From: Sphingobium faniae
GTDB taxonomy: Bacteria; Pseudomonadota; Alphaproteobacteria; Sphingomonadales; Sphingomonadaceae
Assembly (NCBI GenBank): GCA_900100475.1
Contig: FMTU01000006.1
Location: 248,001 to 312,000, forward strand
Direction: 5' to 3'
DNA: 64,000 nucleotides
The position numbers and the translations under genes are program-made. Of this stretch, positions 27,834 to 36,946 are shown one piece after another (position 1 is the first letter of the stretch; each line of letters opens with the position of its first letter). The notes under the pieces are model-generated. The model was not told the origin of the DNA. It was given only the letters and a program-made list of their open reading frames with translations, and searched no databases.

Positions 27834-28738
27834 ACGCCTCGCGGCAGGCAGAGGAGACGCGCGGCGGCCTGCTGGCCGCGCTGGGGGCCTATGGCCTTTG
27901 GGGGTTGCTCCCCATCTTCTTCAAGCTGTTGCACCATGTCGGCCCGTTCGAGCTGGTGGCGCATCGCGTCGTCTGGTCGCTGCTCCTGATCCTCGCCCTG
28001 CTGGCGGCGCGGCAGGCGATGAGGCCTTTTTGGGAAGCGTTGACGACGCCGCGCCTGCTGCTGCCGCTGACCGCCAGCTCGATTCTCATCGCAATCAACT
28101 GGACGACCTATATCTGGGCGGTGAACGACGATCATGTGATCGCGGCGAGCCTGGGCTATTTCCTCAATCCGCTGGTCAATGTCGCGCTGGGCGTGCTGGT
28201 GCTCAAGGAAAGGCTGCGGCGCGGGCAGACGCTGGCGATCATCGTGGCGGGAATCGGCGTCGCGATCATGGCGGCGTCGGCGCTGACGACGCTCTGGATC
28301 AGCATATTTCTGGCTCTCTCCTTCGCTTTCTACGGCCTGATCCGCAAGGTGACGCCGGTCGCGCCGATGGCGGGGCTGGGCGCGGAAACGCTGATCCTGA
28401 CCCCGGTCGCGCTGGCCTATCTCGGCTGGCTGTGGGGGCAGGGGAACCTCATGTTCGGCCAGGACGGCTTCACCACCACGATGCTGATCGTGAGCGGCGC
28501 GATGACGACCGCGCCGCTGGCGCTGTTCGCCGTGGCCGCGCACCGCCTGCCGATGGCGACGCTGGGCCTGCTGCAATTCGTCGCGCCGACATTGCAGTTC
28601 CTTTCCGGCATCCTGCTGTTCGGCGAGACGCTGAACCATGGCCAGATGGCGAGCTTCGCGCTGATCTGGCTCGGCCTGATCCTGTTCGCCAGCGACAGCG
28701 TGACCGCCGCCCGCCGCAACCGGGTCGCCGCGGTTTAG
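27830..28738 (+). CDS. rarD: RarD-type EamA family transporter
   Basis: 302 residues from TTG 27830; the longer frame runs through the small upstream gene. Ten hydrophobic helices are arranged as two EamA repeats. The opening GLLAALGAYGLWGLLPIFFKLLHHVGPFELVAHRVVWSLLLIL is typical of RarD. The family is annotated as chloramphenicol-sensitivity/drug-metabolite permeases, but the substrate of most members is unproved. It overlaps the dihydroorotase stop by 4 bases (TTAG shared by both stops at 28735-28738). Confidence 0.9.
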   Translation: MNASRQAEETRGGLLAALGAYGLWGLLPIFFKLLHHVGPFELVAHRVVWSLLLILALLAARQAMRPFWEALTTPRLLLPLTASSILIAINWTTYIWAVNDDHVIAASLGYFLNPLVNVALGVLVLKERLRRGQTLAIIVAGIGVAIMAASALTTLWISIFLALSFAFYGLIRKVTPVAPMAGLGAETLILTPVALAYLGWLWGQGNLMFGQDGFTTTMLIVSGAMTTAPLALFAVAAHRLPMATLGLLQFVAPTLQFLSGILLFGETLNHGQMASFALIWLGLILFASDSVTAARRNRVAAV

Positions 28739-30066
28739 GCGAACTCGGTCGCTTCGAAGCGCACCGGTTCGCCCACGGCTTCGTTGGCGAGCGCGTCTTC
28801 CCACATCACGCGATGGCCGCGGATGATGGTGCCCACGGCCTTGCCTGTAAGCTCCATCCCCTCGAACGGCGACCAGTCGCAGCGGGAGGCGAGCCAGTCC
28901 TTGCCCACCGTCCACCGCTTCTTGAGATCGACCACGGTGAAATCCGCGTCATAGCCAAGCGCGATCCGCCCCTTGCCGACAAGGCCGAAGACGCGCTGCG
29001 GCCCCGATGAGGTCAGTTCGATGAAGCGGCGCAGCGTCAGCCGCCCTTCCGCCACATGGTTGAGCAGCAGCGGCACCAGCGTCTGCACCCCCGGCATCCC
29101 GCTGGGCGAGGCGGGATAGGTTTTCGCCTTTTCCTCGACGGTATGGGGGGCGTGGTCGCTGCCCAGCACATCGGGCACGCCCTGGTTGAGCCAGCGCCAG
29201 AGGCCGTCGCGATGCGCGGCGGAACGGATCGGCGGGTTCATCTGGGCATAGGCGCCAAGGCGCGGATAGGCGTACTCGGCTGCCAGCGTCAGATGCTGGG
29301 GCGTGACCTCGCAGGTGGCGATATCCTTGTGCCGCGCGATATATTCCAGTTCGGCAGGCGTCGTCACATGGAGGATATGGATGCGCCGCCGCGCCTTGCG
29401 GGCAAGGTCGATGATCCGCTTCGTCGCGATCATCGCGCTTTCGTCGTCGCGCCAGACGGGATGGGAGGACACGTCGCCTTCGACGCGTAGATCCTTGCGC
29501 GCGTTCATCCGCGCTTCGTCCTCCGCATGGATGGCGACGCGCCGCCAGCCGCTCGCCAGCACGCGGGAGAGCGCATCGTCGTCATCCACCAGCAGGCTGC
29601 CGGTCGACGCGCCCATGAAGATCTTGACGCCCGCCGTTCCGGGGATGCGTTCCAGTTCCTTCAACTGCTCGGCATTGTCGGCCGTCGCGCCGACATAGAA
29701 GGCATGATCGCACCACATGCGATGATGAGCGCGGGCGAGCTTGTCGCGCACCCGTTCCTCGCTGTCGGTGTTGGGGTTGGTGTTGGGCATTTCGAACACG
29801 GCGGTGACGCCGCCCAGCACCGCCGCTCGGCTGCCCGATTCGAGGTCTTCCTTATATTCAAGGCCCGGTTCGCGGAAATGGACCTGGCTGTCGATGCAGC
29901 CGGGCAGCACGTCCAGCCCCGCGCAGTCGATCACCTCGCCCGCATCGCCCAGCGCCGTGCCGATGGCGGCGATCCTGCCCCCGCGCACCCCCACGTCCAC
30001 GCTTTCCGCGCCGCCCGGCGTATGGACGGTGCCGTTCTTGAGGATCAGGTCGAAAGTCTGGGGCAT
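28735..30066 (-). CDS. pyrC: Dihydroorotase (class I type, PRK09060-like) with substituted metal motif
   Basis: 443 residues from ATG 30066 (GTG 30075 is an alternative). It is an amidohydrolase TIM-barrel. The conserved segments are present: carboxylated-lysine region GVKIFMGASTG, HAEDEARM, ILHVTTPAEL, and LGSDHAPHTVEEK with the catalytic aspartate. The first metal ligand motif, usually HxH in DxHVHxRxPG, reads SQVHFREPG here, so the first histidine is Q. This substitution occurs in related alphaproteobacterial proteins, as I recall, so it need not mean loss of activity. It would close carbamoyl-aspartate to dihydroorotate. Confidence 0.85.
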   Translation of the reverse strand: MPQTFDLILKNGTVHTPGGAESVDVGVRGGRIAAIGTALGDAGEVIDCAGLDVLPGCIDSQVHFREPGLEYKEDLESGSRAAVLGGVTAVFEMPNTNPNTDSEERVRDKLARAHHRMWCDHAFYVGATADNAEQLKELERIPGTAGVKIFMGASTGSLLVDDDDALSRVLASGWRRVAIHAEDEARMNARKDLRVEGDVSSHPVWRDDESAMIATKRIIDLARKARRRIHILHVTTPAELEYIARHKDIATCEVTPQHLTLAAEYAYPRLGAYAQMNPPIRSAAHRDGLWRWLNQGVPDVLGSDHAPHTVEEKAKTYPASPSGMPGVQTLVPLLLNHVAEGRLTLRRFIELTSSGPQRVFGLVGKGRIALGYDADFTVVDLKKRWTVGKDWLASRCDWSPFEGMELTGKAVGTIIRGHRVMWEDALANEAVGEPVRFEATEFA

Positions 30067-30113
30067 GGCGTTCACCGCTTGGATATGGATGCAGCCTGTC
30101 CTACCTAAAGCCG

Positions 30114-30851
30114 ATGACCGGCACCACCCTTCGCGACCGCGCGATATTGAGAATTTCGGGCGAGGAAGCCCGCTCCTTCCTTCAGGGCCTGCTGACCCGC
30201 GACGTGGCGACGCTGAAAGAAGGCGAGCCGCGCTGGTGCGGCCTGCTGACGCCGCAGGGCAAGGCGCTCTTCGATTTTATCCTGTGGGCCGATGACGAGG
30301 ATGTGCTGGTCGATTGCGAGGAGAGCCAGGCGGACCCGCTGGCGAAACGCCTCAGCCTCTATCGCCTGCGCCGCCAGGTGACGATCGCGCGGGAGGATGG
30401 CCTTGCCCCGCACTGGTCGCCCGATGCGGCGGACAGGCCGTTCGATCCGCGCCTGCCCGCGCTCGGCCATCGCTGGATCGCGCCCGTTGGCGAGGGCGAT
30501 GCCGCTCCGGCCTTTCGCGCCCATAGGCTGGCCCTTGGCGTGTTCGAGGGCGCGGGGGAACTGGGACAGGACCAGACGCTCTGGCTGGAAACCAATGCGG
30601 AGGAACTGCATGGCGTCGATTATGACAAGGGCTGCTATGTGGGGCAGGAGAACACCGCGCGGATGCATTACCGCAACAAGGTGAACCGCCGCCTTGCCGC
30701 CGTGCCGCTGGAACGGGCGGACGAAAAGCGCCAGCGCGCCGCCCTGCCTGACCTGGGTCTCTCCATCGAATTGCGCCGGGTGGAAGATCTGGACCCCGCG
30801 ATGCTCCCGCTATGGCTCGCCGCCGCGATGGCGGAGCAGGCCGCCGGATGA
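30114..30851 (+). CDS. ygfZ: YgfZ/GcvT-like folate-binding protein
   Basis: 245 residues. The folate-binding GcvT-like fold begins with RDRAILRISGEEARSFLQGLLTRDV. The YgfZ signature KGCYVGQENTARMHYRNK is present near 173-190, with the cysteine that is essential in the E. coli protein. YgfZ helps maintain [4Fe-4S] enzymes and tRNA modification (MiaB). The stop overlaps the start of the glutaminyl cyclase (ATGA at 30848-30851). Upstream, the divergent dihydroorotase starts 48 bp away. Confidence 0.92.
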   Translation: MTGTTLRDRAILRISGEEARSFLQGLLTRDVATLKEGEPRWCGLLTPQGKALFDFILWADDEDVLVDCEESQADPLAKRLSLYRLRRQVTIAREDGLAPHWSPDAADRPFDPRLPALGHRWIAPVGEGDAAPAFRAHRLALGVFEGAGELGQDQTLWLETNAEELHGVDYDKGCYVGQENTARMHYRNKVNRRLAAVPLERADEKRQRAALPDLGLSIELRRVEDLDPAMLPLWLAAAMAEQAAG

Positions 30852-31606
30852 TCGCCGCCAGCTTTGCGCGGGGCCTGCTCACGGCGCTGCTACTCCTCAT
30901 CCCCCTTCCCGCCCATGCCAACACCCCATGGGAGCTGATCCAGACCTATCCGCATGATCCGGAAGCGTTCACCGAGGGGCTGTTCTTCCATGACGGCGCG
31001 CTCTACGAAAGCACCGGCCTTGCGGGGCAATCGGAAATCCGCAAGCTGCGGCTGGAAGACGGCAAGATCCTCCAGCGCCGCATCATCAAGCAGCCCTTTT
31101 TCGGTGAGGGGATCGTCCACTGGAAAGACCGGCTCATCAGCCTCACCTGGCAGCATGAGCGGGGGTTCGTGTGGAAGCTGGACGATTTCTCGCCAGTGTC
31201 GACCTTCCGCTACAAGGGCGAAGGCTGGGGGCTGACGCAGGACGGGCGGCACCTGATCATGAGCGACGGCAGCGCGCAGTTGCGTTTCCTCGATCCCGAT
31301 ACGCTGACCGAAGAACGGCGCATCACCGTCAGTTGGAACGGCCGTCCGGTCGAGCGGCTCAACGAACTGGAATGGGTGAAGGGGGAGATCTGGGCGAATA
31401 TCTGGTACGACACCCGCATCGCCCGCATCGACCCGCGATCGGGCGGGGTGATCGACTGGATCGACATCACGCCGCTGCGCGAGGCCGCGGGGGTGCGCGA
31501 CAGCGAGGCGGTGGCGAACGGCATCGCCTATGACGCGACGGGGGACCGGCTGTTCGTGACGGGCAAGAACTGGCCAAAACTGTTCGAGATCCGGGTGGAG
31601 CGGTAA
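30848..31606 (+). CDS. Secreted glutaminyl-peptide cyclotransferase (beta-propeller type)
   Basis: 252 residues from ATG 30848; the longer reading inside ygfZ is rejected. The signal peptide cleaves near AHAN. The mature chain has the plant/bacterial QC propeller pattern, beginning ELIQTYPHDPEAFTEGLFFHDGALYESTGLAGQS and continuing through LNELEWVKGEIWANIWYDTRIARIDP and FVTGKNWPKLFEIRV. These enzymes convert N-terminal glutamine to pyroglutamate in the periplasm. The name follows the family; activity was not inferred further. Confidence 0.88.
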   Translation: MIAASFARGLLTALLLLIPLPAHANTPWELIQTYPHDPEAFTEGLFFHDGALYESTGLAGQSEIRKLRLEDGKILQRRIIKQPFFGEGIVHWKDRLISLTWQHERGFVWKLDDFSPVSTFRYKGEGWGLTQDGRHLIMSDGSAQLRFLDPDTLTEERRITVSWNGRPVERLNELEWVKGEIWANIWYDTRIARIDPRSGGVIDWIDITPLREAAGVRDSEAVANGIAYDATGDRLFVTGKNWPKLFEIRVER

Positions 31607-31607
31607 A

Positions 31608-31622
31608 GCAGGAATGTCCTGC
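31608..31622 (+). terminator. Short hairpin after the glutaminyl cyclase gene
   Basis: GCAGGA (31608-31613) and TCCTGC (31617-31622) pair across a 3-base loop and are followed by GAAAAA, not T. It could be a weak terminator or an mRNA end structure. Confidence 0.3.
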
Positions 31623-31642
31623 GAAAAATCGGGAGAAGGCCC

Positions 31643-32200
31643 ATGCGCGAAAACAGAAGTCGCTATTCCACGGTTTCGATCCTGCTCCATTGGACGATCT
31701 TCGTCCTGATCCTCGCCAATGCGACATTTGGCGGGTGGATGGAGGAGGCGAAGGCGCCCGCCGACGGGATGCGCTATTTCGCGCTGCATAAATCGGTGGG
31801 CCTCACGATCCTGTTGCTCAGCCTCATTCGGCTGGGCTGGCGGCTGGCGCATCCCTGGCCCGCCTTTCCCGACGGCATGGCCCGGGGGGAGCGCATCTTC
31901 GCGCGGGGCACGCATATCCTCTTCTATGGGCTGATGATCGGGGCGCCCCTGCTCGGCTGGGCCGCCGTGTCGGCGGGAGGCACGCCCGAAGTGCCGCTTT
32001 ACGGCGTGATCCCCGCGCCCAACCTGCCGATCGCGCAGGGCGAGGATCTGTCCAAGGCGCTGGGCGGCGCGCACAAGCTGATGGTGAAGACGATCTATGC
32101 CGTGCTCGCGCTGCATGTGCTGGGCGCGCTCAAACATCATTTCCTGGACCGGGACGAAGTGCTGAGCCGGATGCTGCCGCTGCTACGCCCGCGCCGCTGA
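31643..32200 (+). CDS. Cytochrome b561-family protein
   Basis: 185 residues with four hydrophobic helices. Conserved histidines lie in helices at SILLHWTIF (near 16), RYFALHKSVG (about 50), GTHILFYGLMIG (about 92) and LALHVLGALKHHFLDRDEVLSRML (about 160), matching the two-haem b pattern of the CybB family. It moves electrons across or within the inner membrane. The proximity to other respiratory genes is suggestive. It converges with the methyltransferase gene, 7 bp apart. Confidence 0.88.
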   Translation: MRENRSRYSTVSILLHWTIFVLILANATFGGWMEEAKAPADGMRYFALHKSVGLTILLLSLIRLGWRLAHPWPAFPDGMARGERIFARGTHILFYGLMIGAPLLGWAAVSAGGTPEVPLYGVIPAPNLPIAQGEDLSKALGGAHKLMVKTIYAVLALHVLGALKHHFLDRDEVLSRMLPLLRPRR

Positions 32201-32207
32201 GGCTTCG

Positions 32208-33077
32208 TCAGCGGCTCCAGCGCGCCCAGATGGCGGTGGGAAGGAGCAGCCCGCGCGACTCTTCGCGCACGGCCAGTTCGCCCGCCTCGACCGTGCCGGG
32301 CAGGTCCGCGAAGGCCTGTTTCAGCAATTCCCCGATGGCGAGCGCCGACATCCGCACCGCATAGACGGTGAGGAACAGAAAACGGCTGTCGGCGTCGAGA
32401 AGCTGGCGGCAGTGGGCGATCAGGCCCGGCAGGTCTTCCTCCAGCCGCCACACTTCACCGTCCGGCCCGCGTCCATATTTGGGTGGGTCGAGCAATATGC
32501 CGTCATAGCGCCGCGCGCGCCGCACTTCACGGGCGACGAATTTGGCGGCATCGTCGACGATCCAGCGGACGGGCCTGTCCTCCAGCCCCGACAGCGCCGC
32601 ATTGCCGCGGGCCTGCCCCACCGATTTTCTGGACGCATCGACATGCACCATCTTCGCGCCTGCCGCCGCCATCGCCAGCGTGCCGACGCCGGTATAGCCA
32701 AAGAGGTTCATGACATCGGCTTGCGCCTTGTCCGCCGTCCGCCCCCGCATCCAGTCCCAGACCGGAGCCATGTCCGGAAAGAAGCCCAGATGGCGAAAAG
32801 GGGTGCAACTGGACTGGAACGTCACCTCGTTCCAGCGGAGTGGCCAACCCTCGGCGGGCACGGGGCGCTCATAATACCAGCGCCCCCCTCCCTCCTCGTC
32901 GGAGCCGGGGATGAACTCGCCGTCCGCGCGCCAGTCATCGGTCGCGGGCGCCCACATCGCCTGCGGCTCGGGCCGGATGAAGCGATAATCGCCATAACGC
33001 TCCAGCTTGCGGCCATGACCTGAGTCGATCAGGCCATAATCGGCCCATGGCTCGCCGATAAGGGTCTGGAGTTCCAA
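32208..33077 (-). CDS. Class I SAM-dependent methyltransferase (RlmI-like, COG1092)
   Basis: 289 residues from a TTG at 33077, preferred because GGAGG sits 5 bases before it; the ATG at 33125 lies inside thrC and has no such site. The SAM-binding glycine motif NLFGYTGVGTLAMAAAGAKMVHVDAS (about 118-143) and the catalytic segment GILLDPPKYGRG (about 185-196) fit base methyltransferases. RlmI methylates a cytosine in 23S rRNA, but this protein is N-terminally shorter, without a PUA domain, so its target may differ. It follows thrC by 16 bp. Confidence 0.85.
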   Translation of the reverse strand: MELQTLIGEPWADYGLIDSGHGRKLERYGDYRFIRPEPQAMWAPATDDWRADGEFIPGSDEEGGGRWYYERPVPAEGWPLRWNEVTFQSSCTPFRHLGFFPDMAPVWDWMRGRTADKAQADVMNLFGYTGVGTLAMAAAGAKMVHVDASRKSVGQARGNAALSGLEDRPVRWIVDDAAKFVAREVRRARRYDGILLDPPKYGRGPDGEVWRLEEDLPGLIAHCRQLLDADSRFLFLTVYAVRMSALAIGELLKQAFADLPGTVEAGELAVREESRGLLLPTAIWARWSR

Positions 33078-33093
33078 GCCTGCCTCCGCCTGT

Positions 33094-34494
33094 CTATCGC
33101 TGCGGCGTCGCGCGCTCCGCGACATAGGCGGTCACGGCCTCGAACGTGCAGGGCAGCTTCGCATAGCTTTCCTCGCGCGCGAAAAGGTCGCCCATGCGGG
33201 AAGGCAAGGCGGGCCGCGTGCCGGTCGCCCGCTCCACCGCGTCCGGGAACTTGGCGGCATGGGCGGTCGCCAGCGTCACCACCGGGATCGACGGATCGAG
33301 ATCCAGCCCGCGCGCCGCGGCAAGGCCCACCGCGCTATGCGGGTCGACCACCTGTCCCGCCGCGTCATAGGCCCAGCGCATCGCCATGGTCATGCCGTCC
33401 GCATCCACGCGGGCGGAGGTGAAGAGCCTGCTCGCGCCGTCCCGCTGCGCATTGGTGAGGCACATCGCCTTATCCGCTTCGAACCCGCGCATCTGATCGG
33501 CCAGCGCCTTACCGTCGCGGCCACCCGCGTCGAACAGCAGCCGCTCGAAATTGGAGCTGACCTGAATGTCCATGCTGGGCGTTGCGGTCGGCATCACCTG
33601 TCCCTGGCTGTAGTCGCCTTCGGAAAGCGCCCGGTGCAGGATGTCGTTGACGTTGGTCGCGACCATCAGCTTCGCGACCGGCAAACCCATCTGCGCGGCG
33701 ACATAGCCCGCGAAAACATCGCCGAAATTGCCGGTGGGGACCGAGAAGGCGACTTCCCGCTCCGGCGCGCCAAGGCGCACGGCGGCGTAGAAATAATAGA
33801 CCACCTGCGCCATCAGCCGCGCCCAGTTGATGCTGTTGACGGCCGACAGGTTGAAGCGGCGCGAGAAACCGGCATCGTTGAACATCGCCTTCACCAGCGC
33901 CTGCGCGTCGTCGAAGCTGCCGTCGATGGCGATATTATAGACATTGGGCGCGCGCACGGTCGTCATCTGCCGCCGCTGCACATCCGACACGCGGCCATCG
34001 GGGTGGAGCATGAAGATGTCGATCTTTTCCCGGCCCGCCACCGCGTCGATCGCCGCCGACCCGGTATCGCCTGACGTCGCGCCGACAATGGTGAGATGAT
34101 CGTCGCGGCGCGAGAGGAAACGCTCGAACAACTGGCCGAGCAGTTGCAGCGCCACGTCCTTGAACGCCAGCGTCGGACCGTGAAACAACTCCAGCATCCA
34201 GTGGCGATGGTCGAGCTGGACCAGAGGCGTCACGGCATCATGGCTGAACCGGCCATAAGCGGCTTCGCACAGGTCGCGCAGTTCCTCTGGCGAAAGCGAT
34301 CCCGCGACGAAGGGCGCCATGACGCGCACGGCTGTTTCCACATAGGAAAGGCCCGCAAGCGCGCGAATGTCGCCGGGCGAGAAGCCGGGCCAGCGTTCCG
34401 GGAGATAAAGGCCCCCGTCGGACGCCAGCCCCGCCAGCGTCACATCCTCAAAACCCAGCGCAGGCGCGCTCCCTCTGGTGCTCACATATTGCAT
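33094..34494 (-). CDS. thrC: Threonine synthase
   Basis: 466 residues from ATG 34494, long form typical of proteobacteria. It starts MQYVSTRGSAPALGFEDVTLAGLASDGGLYLPE. The PLP lysine is in the segment HGPTLAFKDVALQLLGQ (about 107-123), where FKD is diagnostic, and VGATSGDTGSAAIDAV carries the phosphate-binding loop. It converts O-phosphohomoserine to threonine. It lies in the chain with the SURF1 gene, 44 bp downstream, and the methyltransferase. This order at the cytochrome oxidase block is common in alphaproteobacteria. Confidence 0.95.
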   Translation of the reverse strand: MQYVSTRGSAPALGFEDVTLAGLASDGGLYLPERWPGFSPGDIRALAGLSYVETAVRVMAPFVAGSLSPEELRDLCEAAYGRFSHDAVTPLVQLDHRHWMLELFHGPTLAFKDVALQLLGQLFERFLSRRDDHLTIVGATSGDTGSAAIDAVAGREKIDIFMLHPDGRVSDVQRRQMTTVRAPNVYNIAIDGSFDDAQALVKAMFNDAGFSRRFNLSAVNSINWARLMAQVVYYFYAAVRLGAPEREVAFSVPTGNFGDVFAGYVAAQMGLPVAKLMVATNVNDILHRALSEGDYSQGQVMPTATPSMDIQVSSNFERLLFDAGGRDGKALADQMRGFEADKAMCLTNAQRDGASRLFTSARVDADGMTMAMRWAYDAAGQVVDPHSAVGLAAARGLDLDPSIPVVTLATAHAAKFPDAVERATGTRPALPSRMGDLFAREESYAKLPCTFEAVTAYVAERATPQR

Positions 34495-34538
34495 GATGGA
34501 GAAGCGCGGTAACGGGGCGCGGCGTTGGGAGCAAGCCT

Positions 34539-35183
34539 TTACGGCGAATCTGCGGGCGGCTTGTTGCGGCGGCGGAGCGCAAGGACGTAGATCGTCGCGG
34601 CCACCGCAGCGAAGAAGAACCATTGCACGGCATAGGCGAGATGGTTGTTGGGCACGTCCTCCACGCTGGGTGGCGCGAGGGACTTGAGAGCTGTGGGCGC
34701 TGCGCGAGCGATCAGCATGGGGCGCAGGGGCAAGGCGCGCGCCCCGAATCGTGACAGGAGCGAACGGTGATCCGGTTCCTCCGAAATCCAGCCCGCGACC
34801 TGACCGCCCTGCCATTGCGGCTGTTCATCGGGCCGCTGCCCTACGCCCAGCGCCACGAGTACGCCCGGTCCTTCCGCCCCCGTCGCGCATTGGGCGATAT
34901 GGCGATAGCCCATCGAACCATCCGCCGCGCGCCCGGCTTCGGTCTGCCAGCCCACGACTCGCAGGCAATGGATGGAAGAAGGACGGAAAAGCAATTCCGG
35001 CGGGACAGGCGGCACAGTGGGGAAAGCGACCGCAGGCCTGGCGGGATTGGCGGCGGCCAGGGCCAGCGCGGCTTCCTTCTCATGCCGCCGGTCAAGTTGC
35101 CACATGCCCAACGCGATCATCACCAGCACCGCAAAGGCGACGACGATGGTCGGGATCAGGGGCAAGGAACGGCGGAGGGTCAT
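34539..35183 (-). CDS. SURF1-family cytochrome oxidase assembly protein
   Basis: 214 residues. The two transmembrane helices lie at the ends: IPTIVVAFAVLVMIALGMWQLDRRHEKEAAL near 9-39 and YAVQWFFFAAVAATIYVLAL at the C-terminus, with the soluble loop between. The GMWQLDRR motif is a family hallmark and NNHLAYAVQWF the C-terminal one. Bacterial Surf1 helps insert haem a into oxidase subunit I. It is the last oxidase-related gene of the block and is separated from ctaE by a terminator. Confidence 0.9.
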   Translation of the reverse strand: MTLRRSLPLIPTIVVAFAVLVMIALGMWQLDRRHEKEAALALAAANPARPAVAFPTVPPVPPELLFRPSSIHCLRVVGWQTEAGRAADGSMGYRHIAQCATGAEGPGVLVALGVGQRPDEQPQWQGGQVAGWISEEPDHRSLLSRFGARALPLRPMLIARAAPTALKSLAPPSVEDVPNNHLAYAVQWFFFAAVAATIYVLALRRRNKPPADSP

Positions 35184-35314
35184 GGGCCGGGCCTTTCACT
35201 GGCGGCAATGCAAGCGCGCCCTTTCGCGGGTGGCGGGATTAACGGCCTTGGCAGGGCGGACTGGTCGGGCTGCATGGTCATGGGCGTCCGGCATAACGCC
35301 CGGCGGAACAAAAG

Positions 35315-35347
35315 AAAACGGCCGGGAAATCGTCCCCGGCCGTTTTT
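35315..35347 (-). terminator. Terminator hairpin between ctaE and the SURF1 gene
   Basis: AAAACGGCCGGG (35315-35326) and CCCCGGCCGTTTT (from 35334) form a strong stem of at least 10 bp. On the reverse strand, after ctaE, the stem is followed by TTTTCTTTT; on the forward strand it is followed by a T run, so it works in either direction. It suggests the SURF1-thrC-methyltransferase run has its own promoter or depends on read-through. Confidence 0.85.
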
Positions 35348-35370
35348 GTGATCTGGGTGGAAACTGATCG

Positions 35371-36201
35371 TCAGCCGCCGTGCACCGGCGCGCCCCAACC
35401 GCCCCATACATAGATAGAGACGAACAGGAACAGCCAGACGACGTCGACGAAGTGCCAGTACCAGGCCGCCGCTTCGAACCCGAAATGCTGGCGCGGCGTG
35501 AAATCACCCTGATAGGTGCGGACCAGATTGACGATCAGGAAGATCGTGCCCACCAGGACGTGGAAGCCGTGGAAGCCGGTCGCCATGTAGAAAACCGACG
35601 TGTAGGTGGTGCCACCGAACGGGAAAGGCGCATGGGCATATTCATAGGCCTGGATCGACGAAAAGAGCAGGCCCAGGATGATGGTGCACCACAGGCCCTT
35701 CTTCAGTCCTTCGCGATCGCCATGGATCAGCGCATGGTGCGCCCAGGTGATAGTCGTGCCCGAGCAGAGCAGGATCAGCGTGTTGAGCAGCGGAAGCTCG
35801 AACGCGTTCATCACCTCGATGCCCTTAGCCGGGAACAGGCCGTCGATCGGCGCCAGCGCGCTGGGGAACAGGGAGAAGTCGAAAAAGGCCCAGAACCAGC
35901 CGACGAAGAACATCACCTCCGACGCGATGAACAGGATCATGCCGTAGCGCAGGTGCAATTGCACCACCGGCGTATGATCGCCCGCGCGCGCTTCATGCAC
36001 CACGTCGCTCCACCAACTGAACATGGTGAACAGGACGCCTGCCGTGCCGATGAGGAAAACCCAGCCGCCGCCCGCGGGCAGCGCGTCGGGGTGCATCCAC
36101 ATGATCGCGCCGAACGCCATGACCAGCGCCGACAGCGAGCCGAACATCGGCCAGATGCTGGGCGGGAGAATATGATAATCGTGATTCTTGGCGCCTGCCA
36201 T
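35371..36201 (-). CDS. ctaE: Cytochrome c oxidase subunit III
   Basis: 276 residues with seven hydrophobic helices. It starts [22 protein letters not shown], and has the subunit III block [37 protein letters not shown] and [19 protein letters not shown], ending in [24 protein letters not shown]. It stabilises the aa3 oxidase core and lines an oxygen path. It is separated by 38 bp from ctaG upstream. Confidence 0.96.
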   Translation of the reverse strand: MAGAKNHDYHILPPSIWPMFGSLSALVMAFGAIMWMHPDALPAGGGWVFLIGTAGVLFTMFSWWSDVVHEARAGDHTPVVQLHLRYGMILFIASEVMFFVGWFWAFFDFSLFPSALAPIDGLFPAKGIEVMNAFELPLLNTLILLCSGTTITWAHHALIHGDREGLKKGLWCTIILGLLFSSIQAYEYAHAPFPFGGTTYTSVFYMATGFHGFHVLVGTIFLIVNLVRTYQGDFTPRQHFGFEAAAWYWHFVDVVWLFLFVSIYVWGGWGAPVHGG

Positions 36202-36239
36202 GACCTGACACTTCCCTGTTCGCGTTATTGCCTGTTGCC

Positions 36240-36818
36240 TTAGCTTGGCTTCTTGTCCTGCTCAACAGGATAGAAGGTGTAGCTGAGCGTAATTTCCTGC
36301 GTGTCCTTGTTGTCCGGATCGGACAGGATCTGGGGATCAATATAATAGAGCACCGGCATCCGCACCTCCTCGCCGGGCTTCAGCGTCTGCTCGGTGAAGC
36401 AGAAACATTCGATCTTGGCGAACCAGGCGCCGGCCTGCGTGGGCGTGACGTTGAAGCTGGCGGTCCCGGTGACGGGCTTGTCCGACATGTTCTTCGCCAC
36501 GAAGATCGCCATGTTGCGCGCGCCCACCGTCACCGACTGGGTCGGATGTTCGGGATGGAATTGCCACGGCATGCCCGGCTGCACGTTGGAATCGAAACGG
36601 ATCGACATGGTGTGGCCGGTCGCTTCCTTCACCTGGACGTCCGCCGAAACCCGCTTGGTCGTGCCACCAAAGCCGGTCTGTTCGCAGAAGATGCGGTAGA
36701 GCGGCACGGACGCGAAGCCCAGACCCAGCATCGCAAGGCCGGTCACTACGGTCATGATGAGCGTCCGCTGGTTGCGGCGGCCTCTGTCAAAGGGGGACGG
36801 GGGTAGGCTCGCCATCAT
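36240..36818 (-). CDS. ctaG: Cytochrome c oxidase copper-delivery protein CtaG/Cox11
   Basis: 192 residues from ATG 36818. A single transmembrane helix ([34 protein letters not shown]) with cysteine in the family motif YRIFCEQTG is followed by the periplasmic immunoglobulin-like domain. The copper-binding pair is in [27 protein letters not shown]. It inserts CuB into subunit I. Its start overlaps the stop of the small CoxF-like ORF (ATGATG at the boundary). Confidence 0.95.
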   Translation of the reverse strand: MMASLPPSPFDRGRRNQRTLIMTVVTGLAMLGLGFASVPLYRIFCEQTGFGGTTKRVSADVQVKEATGHTMSIRFDSNVQPGMPWQFHPEHPTQSVTVGARNMAIFVAKNMSDKPVTGTASFNVTPTQAGAWFAKIECFCFTEQTLKPGEEVRMPVLYYIDPQILSDPDNKDTQEITLSYTFYPVEQDKKPS

Positions 36819-36946
36819 TGGCCTCCGCTCATCTTCGCGATGGTGATCGCGTAAAAGAGGATAACCAGCGCGCCGAGCAGCACGCCAGTGACGATGGCGC
36901 GGGATTTCTGCCGCGCGCGGACCTGTTCTTCCTCTTCGGGCGTCAT
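36815..36946 (-). CDS. Small CoxF-like single-helix membrane protein
   Basis: 43 residues, below most gene-finder limits: an acidic start ([17 protein letters not shown]) followed by one transmembrane helix ([22 protein letters not shown]) and a short GGQ end. Its start overlaps the ctaB stop (ATGA at 36943-36946) and its stop overlaps ctaG (36815-36818). Alphaproteobacterial oxidase operons carry a short ORF named coxF in this slot; the match is by position, size and topology. Confidence 0.8.
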   Translation of the reverse strand: MTPEEEEQVRARQKSRAIVTGVLLGALVILFYAITIAKMSGGQ

